A stretch of DNA of 64,000 bases from positions 2,818,001 to 2,882,000 of the forward strand of contig NZ_QYUK01000011.1 in NCBI RefSeq assembly GCF_003590945.1, read 5' to 3'. The notes under the pieces are model-generated. The model was not told the origin of the DNA. It ran no database searches and saw only the letters and a program-made list of their open reading frames with translations. The position numbers were made by a program, and so were the translations under genes. Source of the DNA: Oleomonas cavernae (GTDB lineage Bacteria > Pseudomonadota > Alphaproteobacteria > Zavarziniales > Zavarziniaceae). Positions 1 to 7,773 of this stretch are shown one piece after another (positions within the stretch are counted from its first letter, which is position 1; each line of letters starts with the position of its first letter).

Positions 1-43
1 GGGCGCCATCATCTTCCTGGTGCTCTGGCGCGCTGTGAGCTGA
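1..43 (+). CDS. C-terminal end of an unidentified protein (partial)
   Basis: An open frame enters from the left edge and stops with TGA at 41-43. It encodes thirteen mostly hydrophobic residues ending IFLVLWRAVS, which would fit the last membrane segment of an integral membrane protein. The fragment is too short to assign a family. It lies 76 bp upstream of the next gene on the same strand. Confidence 0.3.
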   Translation, partial: GAIIFLVLWRAVS

Positions 44-63
44 CCGCATCGCAGGAAGCCTCA

Positions 64-118
64 GGGGTCGCACGTTCATGCCTGTAGCTGGAACATGAAC
101 GTGAAGGAACACGACCCC
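64..118 (+). promoter_or_regulatory. Nested inverted repeat overlapping the leader of the LTXXQ-type gene
   Basis: GGGGTCG at 64-70 pairs with CGACCCC at 112-118. Inside it, ACGTTCATG at 72-80 pairs with CATGAACGT at 94-102. The AAGGA ribosome-binding sequence (about 103-107) of the gene starting at 120 lies inside the outer stem. The structure could be a terminator-like hairpin for the upstream gene, an operator, or an RNA element masking the ribosome-binding site. The pairing is seen directly; the role is inferred. Confidence 0.5.
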
Positions 119-119
119 G

Positions 120-719
120 ATGAAGACGCCTTTTCTTGCGACCCTCGGCCTGCTGGCGACGGTTGGCGCCGTTGCCCTGGGCGCCGGCATCAGCGCTGCT
201 GAAACCACCCCGCCCGCGGCAGGCGGCAAGCCCGCCCATGCCATGCGGGCGCAAGATCCCGACCGCATGGCCGACCGCTGCCAGACCCGCTTTGCCTTCG
301 AGGCCGGCCGGCTCGCCTTCCTCGAGGCGCGGCTGGACCTGACCCCGGCGCAAAAGCCGCTGTGGGATGCCTATAAGACGGCAGCCGCGACAGCCGACGC
401 CAAGACCCGGGACGACTGCGTCGCCGCGGTCCCCGCCAAGGCGGAGGCCGAGGACAAGACTACGATCGTCGACCGTGAAACCATGAAGATCCAGCGGCTG
501 GAAGCCGAGCTGGCCAATCTGAAGGCGACCCAGCCGGCCCTGGCCGCGCTCTACCCGACGCTGACTGCCAAGCAGCAGGAAATCATCGACCAGCCACCTC
601 GGCACGGCCGCCATGGCGGGATGACCCGCGCCCGCTTCGAGCAGCACGACCGCCACGGCGACTCCAGTCGCGGCCCCGGCGGGGCACCCACGCCACTCCC
701 ACCCCCGGCATTGCCCTGA
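120..719 (+). CDS. Periplasmic Spy/CpxP-like LTXXQ-motif protein
   Basis: This 199-residue protein has an N-terminal signal peptide (a hydrophobic run to about residue 28, ending AAAE-like in SAAE). The mature part is helical and charged and contains LTPAQ followed by KPLWDAY at about residues 75-87. That matches the LTXXQ motif of the Spy/CpxP family, whose members act as periplasmic chaperones or envelope-stress sensors. The C-terminal 45 residues are rich in His, Arg, Gly and Pro and look disordered. A rho-independent terminator follows directly, so it is probably transcribed alone or with the gene cut by the window edge. The family assignment is fairly good; a specific chaperone role is inferred. 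Confidence 0.7.
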   Translation: MKTPFLATLGLLATVGAVALGAGISAAETTPPAAGGKPAHAMRAQDPDRMADRCQTRFAFEAGRLAFLEARLDLTPAQKPLWDAYKTAAATADAKTRDDCVAAVPAKAEAEDKTTIVDRETMKIQRLEAELANLKATQPALAALYPTLTAKQQEIIDQPPRHGRHGGMTRARFEQHDRHGDSSRGPGGAPTPLPPPALP

Positions 720-733
720 TCCCTTGGCCACGC

Positions 734-770
734 GCCGCCCCGTCCTTAAGGTGACGGGGCGGCCTTTTTC
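734..770 (+). terminator. Rho-independent terminator after the LTXXQ gene
   Basis: GCCGCCCCGTC at 734-744 pairs perfectly with GACGGGGCGGC at 753-763 around an 8-nt loop. CTTTTTC follows, giving a classic terminator 15 bp after the stop codon at 719. Confidence 0.9.
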
Positions 771-811
771 GTATTTTGATGTGCAGGTTCGATCGCGGGG
801 TGTTTCTTATC

Positions 812-1483
812 ATGACCATCAGGTCCTCGACGGTTGCCGGCGCGCTGCTCGCCGGCTTCCTGACACTCGGGGGCCTGACGGCCTGCGGGGGCGACTCCCC
901 CTCTTCCACCCGCCACGGACCGCCCAGGACCGTGCTGTCGCCGCCACCGCTGCGGCCGCCGCCGGTCAGCCTGGCCGGCGAGGTGCTCGATTCGACGCCT
1001 GACGTTGCCTGCTGGCCCGCCACCCATGCCTGGTTCAAGGCAACGGACACCAATGGCAACGGCAAGCTGGAACTGCCCGAGATACAGGCCGACAGCGCCC
1101 GCTTCTTCGCCAGGATCGACGCCAACGGCGATCATGCCCTGACGTCGAGCGAACTGACCGCCTACCGCGAGGCCGCAGCGCCCAGCGCCTATCGCGATCA
1201 GCCGGCGCCCCCGGCCCGCCGCAGCGCGGGCGACTCGCCGATGACCGCCGACCAGCCGCCGAGCCCGGGCAGCGCCCCGCCACCCGGCAGCCGGACGGAA
1301 CGGCGGGACAGCGGCCTGCTGGCCCAGCCCGACCCGGTCATGGCCGCCGACACCAATCTGGACTTCCGGGTGACCCCGGAAGAACTGGCCGACCGCGTGA
1401 AGAGCCGGGTTGCCAAGCTGGACACCAACCAGGACGGTGCGCTCGACAGCGCGGAACTCGCGGCCTACTGTCCACCCGAATAG
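812..1483 (+). CDS. EF-hand lipoprotein (first of a tandem pair)
   Basis: The chosen start is the ATG at 812, because it places a short hydrophobic signal directly before the lipobox LTAC; an upstream in-frame ATG at 776 would add 12 unlikely residues. The 223-residue product has four EF-hand loops with Asp/Asn ligands: DTNGNGKLELPE, DANGDHALTSSE, DTNLDFRVTPEE and DTNQDGALDSAE. They form two pairs separated by a Pro/Ser-rich linker. It is therefore expected to be a lipid-anchored periplasmic calcium-binding protein. The next gene is a clear paralogue with the same layout, 32 bp downstream. No enzymatic domain is visible, so the role is probably calcium sensing or buffering. Confidence 0.75.
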   Translation: MTIRSSTVAGALLAGFLTLGGLTACGGDSPSSTRHGPPRTVLSPPPLRPPPVSLAGEVLDSTPDVACWPATHAWFKATDTNGNGKLELPEIQADSARFFARIDANGDHALTSSELTAYREAAAPSAYRDQPAPPARRSAGDSPMTADQPPSPGSAPPPGSRTERRDSGLLAQPDPVMAADTNLDFRVTPEELADRVKSRVAKLDTNQDGALDSAELAAYCPPE

Positions 1484-1515
1484 TGAGGGCAGATCACTAT
1501 CGAGGTCGCATCTCC

Positions 1516-2139
1516 ATGCCCACACTTCGGCGGCTCGACACCCGGCCGGGTTCTCTGCTCCTTGCAACATGTCTGATCTCGGCGCTCGGCGCCTGCGGTG
1601 ACGGCCGGCCCGCCGGCATGGTGGCCCTTGCCGCCCTGCCCACGGCGCCGGCGACCACGCTGGCCGGCGACCTCCTCAATGCCGGCCACGAGGGCGATTG
1701 CCCCACCCTCATGGCGCAATGGTCGAGCAGCGCCGACGGCAATGGCGATGGCCTGCTGGAACTGGACGAGGCGCAGGCCGATGCCGCCCGCCTCTTCGCC
1801 CTGCTGGATCGCAACGGCGATCGTTTCCTGAGCCCCAGCGAGCTGGCCGCCTATCGCGACAGGGTGGCCCCGGCCGCCTATGCGGACCGGGCGGTTTCGC
1901 TGGCCAGCCACAACACCGCCGACAGCGACAGCCAGAAAAAGAAGACGCTGCCGGCCACCCATGACGTCGGCCTGCGCGGCGAGCCTGATCCGATCATGGC
2001 CGCCGACGGCAACCTCGACTTCCGCGTAAGCCCGGACGAACTGGCGGCCAAGGTCGCCGAGCGCTTTGCCCGCCTCGACCGCGATCACGACGGCAAGCTC
2101 GACGCGGGCGAACTTGCCGCCTACTGCCCGGGCCGTTGA
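1516..2139 (+). CDS. EF-hand lipoprotein (second of a tandem pair)
   Basis: The start is set at ATG 1516, giving 207 residues with a signal sequence and the lipobox LGAC. Four EF-hand loops are present: DGNGDGLLELDE, DRNGDRFLSPSE, DGNLDFRVSPDE and DRDHDGKLDAGE. The third loop has Asn-Leu-Asp-Phe in place of the usual glycine-containing core, exactly as in the neighbouring gene. Gene order, the ending AAYCP and the domain layout show that the two arose by tandem duplication. A bidirectional terminator follows. Function beyond calcium binding is unknown. Confidence 0.75.
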   Translation: MPTLRRLDTRPGSLLLATCLISALGACGDGRPAGMVALAALPTAPATTLAGDLLNAGHEGDCPTLMAQWSSSADGNGDGLLELDEAQADAARLFALLDRNGDRFLSPSELAAYRDRVAPAAYADRAVSLASHNTADSDSQKKKTLPATHDVGLRGEPDPIMAADGNLDFRVSPDELAAKVAERFARLDRDHDGKLDAGELAAYCPGR

Positions 2140-2151
2140 GCCCCGATAAAG

Positions 2152-2183
2152 AAAAAGCCGCGCAGGGTTACCTGCGCGGCTTT
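2152..2183. terminator. Bidirectional terminator between convergent genes
   Basis: AAAGCCGCGCAGG pairs with CCTGCGCGGCTTT around the 4-nt loop GTTA. A-rich sequence lies on the left and T-rich on the right, so it can end both the EF-hand transcript and the leftward transhydrogenase transcript. Confidence 0.9.
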
Positions 2184-2204
2184 GTTCAGTCCGGCGTCAA
2201 AGGA

Positions 2205-3641
2205 TCAGTGGCCGAGGCCCTTGACGATCTCCTCCACCATCTTCTTGCCGTCGCCGAACAGCATCATGGTGTTGTCGCGGAAGAACAGCTCGTTCTCGAC
2301 GCCGGCGTAGCCGGACGCCATGCCGCGCTTGACGAACAGCACCGTCTTGGCCTTGTCGACCTCGAGGATCGGCATGCCGTAGATGGGCGAGGCCTTGTCG
2401 GTCTTGGCCGCCGGGTTGGTGACGTCGTTGGCGCCGATGACGAAGGCGACGTCGGCCTGGGGGAAGGCCGAGTTGATGTCTTCGAGCTCGAAGACCTCGT
2501 CATAGGGCACGTTGGCCTCGGCCAGGAGCACGTTCATGTGGCCGGGCATGCGCCCCGCCACCGGGTGAATGGCGTAGGACACCTTCACGCCTTCCTCCTT
2601 CAGGAGGTCGGCCATTTCGCGCAGCGCATGCTGGGCCTGGGACACCGCCATGCCGTAGCCCGGCACGATGATGACCGAGCCGGCGTTCTTCATGATGAAG
2701 GACGCATCGTCGGCCGAACCCTGCTTCACCGGCCGCGCTTCCTTGGTGCCGCCGGCGGCAGCAGCCGCCGAATCGCCGCCGAAGCCGCCCAGGATGACGC
2801 TGATGAACGAGCGGTTCATGCCCTTGCACATGATGTAGGACAGGATCGCACCCGACGAACCCACCAGCGAGCCGGTGATGATCAGCGCCGTGTTCTGCAG
2901 GGTGAAGCCGATGCCCGCCGCCGCCCAGCCAGAGTAGCTGTTCAGCATCGAGACGACCACCGGCATGTCGGCGCCGCCGATCGGGATGATCAGGGTGATG
3001 CCGATCACGAAGGCCAGCCCCGTCGCCACCCAGAACGCCCACAGGGCCTCGCCGCCGGTGACGATGAAGAAGGCGATCAGGCCGACGATCGCGGCAATGA
3101 GCGCGATGTTCAGCAGGTGCCGGGCGGGCAGCATGATCGGCGCGCCCGACATGTTGCCGTTCAGCTTGGCGAAGGCGATGATCGAGCCCGAGAAGGTGAT
3201 CGCGCCGATCACCACGCCGATGCCCATCTCGACCAGGCTCTGCGCATGCAGGTGGCCGGCCGTGCCGATGCCGTAGTTGTCGGGCGAATAGAGCGCACCG
3301 AAGGCGACCAGCACCGCCGCCATGCCGACCAGGCTGTGGAAGGCTGCGACGAGCTGGGGCATCGCGGTCATGGCGACGCGGCGGGCGATCACCGCGCCGA
3401 TGCCGCCGCCGATCGCGATCGCCACCAGGATCATGGCGACGGTGACCGGGTCGAGGCCGGGCAGGACCGACGGCGAGACCAGGGTGGTCACCACCGCGAT
3501 GGCCATGCCGATCATGCCGTAGCGGTTGCCGGTGCGCGAGGTCGCCGGCGACGAGAGGCCGCGCAGCGCCAGGATGAAGAGAATACCCGAGACGAGATAG
3601 AGAAGCGCCGCGATATTCGGGTTCAAGGCCATATCAGTCAT
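2205..3641 (-). CDS. pntB: NAD(P) transhydrogenase subunit beta
   Basis: PntB (478 residues, normal length) carries about nine membrane helices of the proton channel in its first 270 residues. The C-terminal NADP(H)-binding domain III includes the fingerprint GYGMAVSQAQ, the segment FVIGANDVTNPAA and the VDKAKTVLFVKRGM region. With the alpha subunits it couples proton movement to hydride transfer from NADH to NADP+, supplying NADPH at the inner membrane. It is the last gene of a leftward operon pntAA-pntAB-pntB, 10 bp after pntAB, and is closed by the bidirectional terminator. Confidence 0.96.
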   Translation of the reverse strand: MTDMALNPNIAALLYLVSGILFILALRGLSSPATSRTGNRYGMIGMAIAVVTTLVSPSVLPGLDPVTVAMILVAIAIGGGIGAVIARRVAMTAMPQLVAAFHSLVGMAAVLVAFGALYSPDNYGIGTAGHLHAQSLVEMGIGVVIGAITFSGSIIAFAKLNGNMSGAPIMLPARHLLNIALIAAIVGLIAFFIVTGGEALWAFWVATGLAFVIGITLIIPIGGADMPVVVSMLNSYSGWAAAGIGFTLQNTALIITGSLVGSSGAILSYIMCKGMNRSFISVILGGFGGDSAAAAAGGTKEARPVKQGSADDASFIMKNAGSVIIVPGYGMAVSQAQHALREMADLLKEEGVKVSYAIHPVAGRMPGHMNVLLAEANVPYDEVFELEDINSAFPQADVAFVIGANDVTNPAAKTDKASPIYGMPILEVDKAKTVLFVKRGMASGYAGVENELFFRDNTMMLFGDGKKMVEEIVKGLGH

Positions 3642-3651
3642 CGCCCGCCCC

Positions 3652-3954
3652 TCACTTCTTCTCTTTTTTCTTGTACATGGCGAGCATTCGGCTGGTTACC
3701 AGGAACCCGCCGAAGATGTTCACCGATGCAAAGACCACCGCAACGAAGCCCAGCACCTTCGAGAACCAGTTCTCGGCCGTGATCGCCGGCACGGCGACCG
3801 CGATGACGGCGCCGACGATGATCACGCTCGAGATGGCGTTGGTGACGGCCATCAGCGGCGTATGCAGGGCGGGGGTGACGCTCCAGACCACGTAGTAGCC
3901 GACGAAGACGGCCAGCACGAAGATCGAGAGGAAGAAAACGAAATCATCGACCAT
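3652..3954 (-). CDS. pntAB: NAD(P) transhydrogenase subunit alpha part 2 (membrane)
   Basis: The start is ATG 3954; the frame is open further upstream but the family begins with MVDDFVFFLSIFVLA. The 100-residue protein has three or four membrane helices and a basic tail ending YKKKEKK. It is the membrane part of the alpha subunit, encoded separately as in Rhodospirillum-type three-gene transhydrogenases. The gene lies 10 bp downstream of pntAA and 10 bp upstream of pntB, so co-translation of the complex is likely. Confidence 0.93.
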   Translation of the reverse strand: MVDDFVFFLSIFVLAVFVGYYVVWSVTPALHTPLMAVTNAISSVIIVGAVIAVAVPAITAENWFSKVLGFVAVVFASVNIFGGFLVTSRMLAMYKKKEKK

Positions 3955-3964
3955 GGTTGTCTCC

Positions 3965-5101
3965 TCAGGCCGAAGCGAAGGCGGGATGGACCACCGCACC
4001 GCCCTTGGTCAGGATCGATGCCTTGATGATCTCGTCTTCCCAATCGATCGCGAGCTGCTTGGTCTCCTTGGAGACCAGCGGCGTGATGAAATTGAGCAGG
4101 TTCTTGGCGTAGAGCTGCGAACTGTCAACCGCGGTGCGGCTGGGCACGTTGAGGTGCCCGACGATCTTCACGCCATTGGCCGTCACGACGATCTCGCCCG
4201 GCCTGGACAGGGGGCAGTTGCCGCCCTGCTCGACCGCCAGGTCGACGATGATCGACCCCGGCTTCATGCTCGCCACCATTTCCGGGGTGACCAGCACCGG
4301 TGCCGGCCGGCCCGGGATCAGGGCGGTGGTGATGACGATGTCCTGCTTCTTGATGGTATCGGCCGTCAGCGCCTGCTGCTTGGCCTGATACTCCTTGGAC
4401 ATTTCCTTGGCATAGCCGCCGGCCGTCTGCGCGTTCTTGAACTCCTCGTCCATGACCGCGATGAAGGTGCCGCCCAGGGACTCGACCTGTTCCTTGGTCG
4501 CCGGGCGCACGTCGGTGGCCGAGACGATGGCGCCCAGGCGCTTGGCCGTGGCGATGGCCTGCAGGCCGGCGACGCCGACGCCCATGATCAGGACGCGGGC
4601 CGGGGCCACGGTGCCGGCCGCGGTCATCATCATCGGGATGGCGCGGGCATATTCCGCGGCCCCGTCGATGACCGCCCGGTAGCCGGCGAGGTTGGCCTGG
4701 CTGGAGAGGATGTCCATCGACTGGGCGCGGGTGATGCGCGGCACGAATTCCATGGCGAAGGCATCGATGCCGGCATCGGCATAGGCCTTCACGCTGTCGC
4801 GGTCCGCATAAGGATTGAGGCCGGCGATCAGAACGGCGCCACGCTTCATCAGCGGCAGTTCTTCGGCCACGGGACGCTGCACGTGGAAGACCACGTCGGC
4901 GCCCGACAAGGTGCTGGCAAGATCCGGCGCGATGGTCGCGCCGGCACCCGCGAAGGCCTCGTCGGTGACGGCGGCACTGAGGCCGGCACCGGCCTCGACC
5001 ACCACTTCGGCACCCAAGGCGATCAGCTTCTTGACGGTTTCAGGAGATGCGGCGACGCGCTTCTCGTTCGACCGCCGCTCCTTTGGAATGGCAATCCTCA
5101 T
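3965..5101 (-). CDS. pntAA: NAD(P) transhydrogenase subunit alpha part 1
   Basis: This 378-residue soluble domain I binds NAD(H). It begins MRIAIPKERRSNEKR, the signature of the alanine dehydrogenase/PNT N-terminal domain. It continues with ITRAQSMDILSSQANLAGY and the dinucleotide-binding motif GVGVAGLQAIATAKRLGA at roughly residues 170-190. The length fits a split alpha subunit with no membrane region. It is the first transhydrogenase gene in the operon and lies 75 bp downstream of the small oxidase-subunit gene. Confidence 0.95.
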   Translation of the reverse strand: MRIAIPKERRSNEKRVAASPETVKKLIALGAEVVVEAGAGLSAAVTDEAFAGAGATIAPDLASTLSGADVVFHVQRPVAEELPLMKRGAVLIAGLNPYADRDSVKAYADAGIDAFAMEFVPRITRAQSMDILSSQANLAGYRAVIDGAAEYARAIPMMMTAAGTVAPARVLIMGVGVAGLQAIATAKRLGAIVSATDVRPATKEQVESLGGTFIAVMDEEFKNAQTAGGYAKEMSKEYQAKQQALTADTIKKQDIVITTALIPGRPAPVLVTPEMVASMKPGSIIVDLAVEQGGNCPLSRPGEIVVTANGVKIVGHLNVPSRTAVDSSQLYAKNLLNFITPLVSKETKQLAIDWEDEIIKASILTKGGAVVHPAFASA

Positions 5102-5176
5102 CTGGCCCCCAGACTTGACACTAGAGAATGAACAGGCCCCGGCCGCCAGCGCCGACGGCAGGAGCCCGATCGAAAA

Positions 5177-5290
5177 TTAAAGCAGGAAGATCGCCATCAG
5201 GATGACCAGGCCGATCGTGCCGATGATGCCCCATTTGGTGAGGCTCATGAACAGGCCGTAAGTCTTCCGCTGTTCGGTAATGTCCATCAT
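5177..5290 (-). CDS. aa3-type cytochrome c oxidase subunit IV-like miniprotein
   Basis: This short gene encodes only 37 residues: MMDITEQRKTYGLFMSL, then TKWGIIGTIGLVILMAIFLL. The short polar head containing a TY...GF/LF-like segment followed by a single membrane helix matches the bacterial aa3 oxidase subunit IV family, whose members are 40-50 residues long. It lies directly upstream of pntAA on the same strand and probably shares its transcript. An alternative start is the second ATG, one codon later. The call rests on pattern recognition of a tiny protein; the reading frame itself was translated base by base. Confidence 0.75.
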   Translation of the reverse strand: MMDITEQRKTYGLFMSLTKWGIIGTIGLVILMAIFLL

Positions 5291-5442
5291 GTGCGTAAGT
5301 CCCGAGGCCCCGGCGATCCTCTTTCCATTTTGGCCCGGAAAGGGACCACCGGCAGCAGATCCAAGTTTACGATTTCTTGGGTGCCCGGCACGACGGGCGG
5401 GGATACCCCACCAACCACACCCGACCCCTTATTGCGCGCGCA

Positions 5443-5470
5443 CTATTACAAAAGGGAAACGGTCAAACAA
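5443..5470 (-). promoter_or_regulatory. Possible sigma70-type promoter for the coxIV-pnt operon
   Basis: On the minus strand TTGTTT (complement of 5465-5470) is followed after 16 nt by TAATAG (complement of 5443-5448), about 150 bp upstream of the miniprotein start. The gap 5291-5545 holds no convincing gene. The promoter is a consensus guess only. Confidence 0.3.
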
Positions 5471-5545
5471 GCATTGTCTCGTTGCGCGGCGCGGTTGGGC
5501 GCTTGGGGAAAGTTGCCGGAACCGGCGGCTTTGCCGGCCCCTGCG

Positions 5546-6607
5546 TCAGCCGGTCGCGTCCGCTTCCAGCTCCAGCAGCCGGCGTTTGCGCTGGGTGCCC
5601 CAGCGATAGCCGGTCAGGGCACCGTCGGCCCCCACCGCCCGGTGGCAGGGCACCAGGATCGAAACGGGATTGGCGCCGCAGGCCCGGCCCACCGCCCGCG
5701 CCGCGCCCGGCTTGCCGATCGCGGCTGCCAGGGCGCCGTAGGTCCTGGTTTCGCCCACCGGAATATCGCGCAGGGCATTCCACACGGCGATTTCGAACGC
5801 CGTCCCCCGCAGGTCCAGGGACAACTCGCCGCCCGCCGCCGGGGTCGCCGCCCTGGCCGCCACCGCCGCCAGGATCGGCGCCAGACGGGCATCGTCACGG
5901 ACGATTCGGGCCCGGGGGAAGCGGCGGGCCAGGTCGCCCACCATCGGCCCGTCCTCGTCGCCCATCAGCAGGGCGGCGATGCCCTGGGCGGTCGCGGCGA
6001 CCAGGGTGCGGCCCAGAATCGTCTCGACGACGCCGTAAGTGATTTCGACATCACTCGCCTTCAGGCGGGCCGGCGTGGTGCCGGTGGCGCTCTTCACGGC
6101 CTTGTAGGCGTGGCTGGGCGCCCCGAAGCCGGCTTCGTACAAGGCACCGGCGACGCCGTCGCCCTGGGCCAGGGCGGCCACCAGCCGCCCCTGCTTCAGG
6201 CCGGCGGCATAGTCGCGCGGGGAAACCCCGGTCAGGCGCTTGAACAGGCGCTGGAAGTGGAAGGGCGACAGGTTCACCGCGCTGGCCAGGCCCGGCAGGG
6301 TGGGCGGCGCCTCGCCGTCAGCCAGGGCCTGCTCGATCAGGGCGCAGGCCTTCTCCACCGCCTTGCGGGCGCGGCCGGCGGCGGCCATCTGGGCCTGGTC
6401 GGGGCGGCAGCGCTTGCACGGCCGGAAACCGGCGGCCAGCGCATCCGCCAGTTCGGCGAAAAAGCGGACATTCTTCCGCTTGGGCCGCCGCGACGGGCAG
6501 CCGACGCGGCAGGCGATCCCCGTGGTGACCACGCCGACGATGAAATCGGGCCCCTCCAGGGCCGGCTCGACCAGCCGCGCCCAGCAGGCATCGGCGTCCA
6601 GCGTCAT
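5546..6607 (-). CDS. ada: Bifunctional Ada: DNA methylphosphotriester/O6-methylguanine repair and activator
   Basis: This 353-residue protein has the full Ada layout. The N-terminal zinc domain has Cys33, Cys37, Cys64 and Cys67 (TTGIACRVGC and RPCKRC), where the first is expected to accept methyl groups from phosphotriesters. An AraC-type helix-turn-helix follows at about residues 85-170 (LSPFHFQRLFKRLTGVSP). The C-terminal O6-alkylguanine transferase has its acceptor Cys321 in ILVPCHR. It removes alkyl damage and, once methylated, activates alkylation-response genes. No alkB or alkA gene is adjacent in this window. Confidence 0.93.
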   Translation of the reverse strand: MTLDADACWARLVEPALEGPDFIVGVVTTGIACRVGCPSRRPKRKNVRFFAELADALAAGFRPCKRCRPDQAQMAAAGRARKAVEKACALIEQALADGEAPPTLPGLASAVNLSPFHFQRLFKRLTGVSPRDYAAGLKQGRLVAALAQGDGVAGALYEAGFGAPSHAYKAVKSATGTTPARLKASDVEITYGVVETILGRTLVAATAQGIAALLMGDEDGPMVGDLARRFPRARIVRDDARLAPILAAVAARAATPAAGGELSLDLRGTAFEIAVWNALRDIPVGETRTYGALAAAIGKPGAARAVGRACGANPVSILVPCHRAVGADGALTGYRWGTQRKRRLLELEADATG

Positions 6608-6768
6608 CGGGGCGGGGCAAGGGCTTTCATGGCAACAGCATACATGGCTCGCATCTCCTGTGTTGCAACCGAGGATGCCGGACGGGCCGGGGCCGTACTG
6701 CCCCGATCTTGCGCTTCAATCCCGGCAACCCGCTTGCCGGCATCGCCGGGCCGAGGCATCAATGAGCC

Positions 6769-7394
6769 ATGTCCGCCGCCTTCACGACCCAAGAACTTCG
6801 TGCCGCGTTCGATGAAATCGGCCGCGCCGCCGTCGCGGCGCAGACCTGCCTGGACATCGCGGTCTATGGCGGCGCGGCGCTGATGCTCGCCAGCCGCTTC
6901 CGTTTCAGTTCCGAAGATGTCGATATCGCCGAAATCGGTTCTCCCTGGCCGGATTGGCTGAGCGACGCTGTCGCCAGGATCGCCAACGCCAATGGCTGGG
7001 GCGCGGCATGGCTGAACGAAGCGGTACAGTTTCATCTGAGCCCGCTCGCGACGCTGGCGCAGGACCACGTGGCCCTTGGCACATTCCCGCGGGGCGGGGC
7101 ACCCCGGGCTTGCGTGTTTTCGTGCCCAGCGCCGACTACATGCTGGCGCTGAAACTGAAGGCCATGCGGGTGTCTGACCCGGTCAAGGGCCCGGTCGAGA
7201 TCGATGACATCCGCCACCTCTTGCGGGCAGCCAACGTCGCATCGGTGGATGACGCGGTGGCCGTGCTGGGGCGATACTTCCCGCGCAGCGCCGCCGATGC
7301 CGACAAGCAGCGATTTTTGCTGCGCCATATTTGGCCGTCGTTGACGGCAGATGAGGAGACCGATGCCGCCCGCTACCCTGTCGCAGGCGATTGA
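6769..7394 (+). pseudogene. AbiEii/DUF6036-like nucleotidyltransferase, frameshifted
   Basis: The first reading frame (6769 to about 7100) carries VYGGAALMLASRFRFSSEDVDI at residues about 32-53, the GG...(S/T)xDxD signature of the nucleotidyltransferase fold seen in AbiEii and DUF6036 proteins. The rest (RVFVPSADYMLALKLKAMR to the stop at 7394) continues in the frame one base lower. A base is therefore missing between about 7091 and 7105, where GGGG, GGGG and CCCC runs crowd together. Restoring it gives one protein of about 208 residues. Its last 32 bp overlap the next gene. Such proteins act as toxins in some two-gene modules; that role is inferred here. Confidence 0.65.
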
Positions 7395-7773
7395 GCGCAT
7401 CGCTGCCGGCGAGGCGCGCGACCTCGTGTTCGCCGGCTTCCTGGATGCGCTCTACGGCGCGGCATCGGACGATGCCCGCCTGGCGATGATCGTGGACGAG
7501 CCGCCGATGACAGGCGACGAACGGCTCAATGCCCTGGCGGCGGCGATCGCCGAATACCTGGCCCGCCAGCTTTGCCTGGCCACCGTCCCTGCCTGGATCG
7601 CCCACCCTTCGCGCCGTCTCGTCGAGCCCTGGTTCACGACCACCGTCGACAGCCCGGGCATGAAGAATTATCTCGCCTGGGCCAGCCCGGCCGAGTTCCG
7701 CAACCACAACATCTTCACCGAGGAGCAGCCGTTGCGCCGCGCGCGCAGGGTCAGCGCTGTTCGAGCACCTTGA
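7363..7773 (+). CDS. Conserved hypothetical partner of the nucleotidyltransferase gene
   Basis: The ATG at 7363 is chosen because AGGAG lies just upstream (about 7354-7358); the gene overlaps the preceding frame by 32 bp. The 136-residue protein is soluble, with AWIAHPSRRLVEPWF followed by MKNYLAWASPAEFRNHNIF and a basic tail. From memory, proteins with this W-x-x-P...SP(A/P)xFRxRN(I/L)F pattern are encoded beside DUF6036-type nucleotidyltransferases in other bacteria, which suggests a two-gene module. No helix-turn-helix is obvious and the molecular role is unknown. Its end overlaps the convergent thioesterase gene by 23 bp. Confidence 0.65.
   Translation: MPPATLSQAIERIAAGEARDLVFAGFLDALYGAASDDARLAMIVDEPPMTGDERLNALAAAIAEYLARQLCLATVPAWIAHPSRRLVEPWFTTTVDSPGMKNYLAWASPAEFRNHNIFTEEQPLRRARRVSAVRAP

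Noticed and set aside
9-731. 240-residue frame on the minus strand at the left end
   Set aside because: It covers the LTXXQ gene in reverse and shows no family pattern, while the plus-strand gene has a signal peptide and terminator.
2136-3782. 548-residue open frame opposite pntB
   Set aside because: It is antisense to a well conserved transhydrogenase gene and has no recognisable motif.
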